Origin: Verrucomicrobiales bacterium
Lineage (GTDB): Bacteria; Verrucomicrobiota; Verrucomicrobiia; Limisphaerales; SXTU01
DNA: 32,271 nucleotides
Direction: 5' to 3'
NCBI GenBank assembly: GCA_005791875.1
Contig: SXTU01000287.1
Span: forward strand, 1-32,271
In this document: piece by piece, positions 30,967 through 32,271 of the stretch
How positions within the stretch are numbered: position 1 is the first letter of the stretch
How the letters are laid out: the number at the start of each line of letters is the position of its first letter
The notes under the pieces: model-generated
The model's input: the letters and a program-made list of their open reading frames with translations, nothing else
The model's database searches: none
What the model was told of the DNA's origin: nothing
Position numbers and translations under genes: made by a program

Positions 30967-32271
30967 ATGAACGATTTCGCCCCGTGGCTGCCAGTAATTG
31001 GCTGCGTGCTGGGCTTCCTGTGCCTGCTCGGCGCGATGCGCGCGGGCAGGCGGCGTCGGCTCGTGGACAACCTGCCCACGTCGAAGACAACGGGCGTGTT
31101 CATTGGTCTCGTCGAGCTGAAAGGCACGGCGGAGGTGGATGCGCCGCTCACCAGTTTTCTGGCGACGTGCCGGTGCGTCCATTACTCATGGAGCGTCGAG
31201 GAGGAATGGCGGCGCGTCGTCACCGAGACTTACACCGACAGCGACGGCAAGTCGCAGACGCGCACGCGAGTGGAGAGCGGTTGGACCACTGTGGCCAGCG
31301 GCGGCGAGATGATTTCCTTCTACCTCAACGACGACTGCGGCGCGGTCCTGGTGCAACCCGAGGGCGCAGATGTCGAGGCGCTCGAAGTGTTCGACCAGAC
31401 CTGCACGCGCTGGGACCCGCTCTACTATGGCAAAGGCCCGCCCGGCGGCATCATGGACTCGACGGGGCACCGCCGTTTCCACGAGCGAGCCCTTCCACTG
31501 CACACACCCATCTACGTGATGGGCCAGTCACGCGAGCGGGTGGACGTCGTCGCGCCGGAAATCGCGGCGGACAAGAGCGCGCCGATGTTTCTCATCTCCA
31601 CCCGCAGCGAGCAGCAGATCAGCTCGGGTTTTGCGTGGGCTTTTTGGGGCTGGCTCAGCTTCGGCCTCGTGCTGGTGGTGGGCGGCTTCGTTTGGCGGGA
31701 CGGGGCACAGAACAAGAACCTTGAGCAGCTTTGGCCGTTCTACCTGCTGCCCGCGTTCGGGTTCGGACTCACGGTCGTGCTCGGCTGGGTGTGGATGGTG
31801 TTCAACAGCATGGTGGACCTGCGCCAGCGTGTGCGGCAGGGCTGGGCGCAGGTGGACGTGCAGCTCAAGCGGCGCTTCGACCTCATTCCCAATCTCGTCG
31901 CCACCGTGACCGGCCTGCGTGACCACGAAGCGAAGCTGCAGGAGCACATCGCGTTGCTGCGCGCACAGCAGACCGCCACGCCGCCAGGTGTCGCCGGGCC
32001 GGACTACGAGGCTTGCACGAGAGTGCTCATCGCCGTGCGCGAGGCCTACCCGGAACTCACCGCGCAGCCGCTGTTCCTCGAACTGCAAAAATCCCTCGTG
32101 GACACCGAGCACCGCATCGCGCTGGCGCGGGGTTACTTCAACGAGATCGCCACCTACTACAACACGCGCCTGGAGCAGATCCCCGACCGCTTCATCGCCC
32201 CGCTGGGCGGGCTGAAGGCGCAGCCGCTCATGTCGGCGAATGACTTCGAGCGCGAGGCTGTGGCGGTGAAG
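30967..32271 (+). CDS. GIDE-LemA membrane protein, C-terminus beyond window
   Basis: Open from the ATG at 30967 to the window edge (435 codons). An N-terminal membrane segment (about 7-25) precedes a GIDE domain (about 40-200; TGVFIGLVELKGTAEVDAPL and TCRCVHYSWSVEEEWRR), the domain first described in mitochondrial E3 ligase MUL1/MAPL but here without a RING finger. Two membrane helices (about 220-238 and 257-275) lead to a LemA domain: WAQVDVQLKRRFDLIPNLVA, LQKSLVDTEHRIALARGYFN and YYNTRLEQIPDRF. LemA domains are helical bundles at the inner membrane of unknown role. Only the last few residues seem to be missing. Confidence 0.9.
   Translation, partial: MNDFAPWLPVIGCVLGFLCLLGAMRAGRRRRLVDNLPTSKTTGVFIGLVELKGTAEVDAPLTSFLATCRCVHYSWSVEEEWRRVVTETYTDSDGKSQTRTRVESGWTTVASGGEMISFYLNDDCGAVLVQPEGADVEALEVFDQTCTRWDPLYYGKGPPGGIMDSTGHRRFHERALPLHTPIYVMGQSRERVDVVAPEIAADKSAPMFLISTRSEQQISSGFAWAFWGWLSFGLVLVVGGFVWRDGAQNKNLEQLWPFYLLPAFGFGLTVVLGWVWMVFNSMVDLRQRVRQGWAQVDVQLKRRFDLIPNLVATVTGLRDHEAKLQEHIALLRAQQTATPPGVAGPDYEACTRVLIAVREAYPELTAQPLFLELQKSLVDTEHRIALARGYFNEIATYYNTRLEQIPDRFIAPLGGLKAQPLMSANDFEREAVAVK

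Overview
The window is a GC-rich chromosomal segment most consistent with a soil or freshwater Verrucomicrobiota of the Pedosphaera/Limisphaerales type. The pointers are a Tat-exported DUF1501 protein paired with a large PSCyt1/DUF1549/DUF1553 (PSD1) protein, an H-X9-DG pseudopilin whose N-terminus is typical of that phylum, a GTP-type PEP carboxykinase, and many short dispersed repeats between and inside genes. No phage, transposase, CRISPR array or rRNA was seen. The assignment is inferred from gene content; no rRNA is present to confirm it.

Layout. 1-4496 (-): DUF1501 (cut by the window edge) and the PSD1 multidomain cytochrome-type protein. 4632-6574: ApbE-like flavin transferase (-) and MscS channel (+), diverging from about 14 bp. 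6610-9762 (-): HAD phosphatase, a deoxyhypusine-synthase-like protein and a PfkB sugar kinase. 9919-13300 (+): an uncharacterised multi-pass membrane protein and a membrane-anchored coiled-coil protein. 13485-17743: MiaE, a Trm112-like protein (+), SGNH hydrolase, Rieske protein and PckG. 17880-22856 (-): PLP dehydratase, a secreted protein resembling an inactivated metallopeptidase, an FmdB zinc ribbon, a Sel1 lipoprotein, a small lipoprotein and a pseudopilin. 22959-23044 (-): tRNA-Tyr. 23108-25154 (-): alpha/beta hydrolase and amidohydrolase lipoprotein. 25155-25550: a 396-bp gene-free stretch made largely of repeats. 25551-30739 (-): a MarR regulator, LplT-like lysophospholipid transporter, a shortened Lnt-like protein and an Aas-like acyltransferase/acyl-ACP synthetase. 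30967-end (+): a GIDE-LemA protein, truncated by the window.

The most coherent functional unit is marR-lplT-lnt-like-aas. In Gram-negative bacteria Lnt releases lysophospholipid when it acylates lipoproteins; LplT flips it inward and Aas re-acylates it. Here the Lnt-like member appears to have lost most of its nitrilase catalytic core.

The most unusual signal is the repeat content. Short tandem arrays with 7-bp period sit in frame inside loops of two otherwise conserved proteins (three in PSD1, two in Aas), and one more lies between genes. Other classes are a 30-bp element with three ATTCGCG words (three copies), a TTAGTG-type decamer array (three copies), a GATTA-type hexamer array (two copies), CCCTCTCCC/GGGAGAGGG hairpins (three), a near-perfect 26-bp inverted repeat forming codons near the start of the lnt-like gene, and several smaller inverted repeats. 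Some gene starts and stops fall inside these elements.
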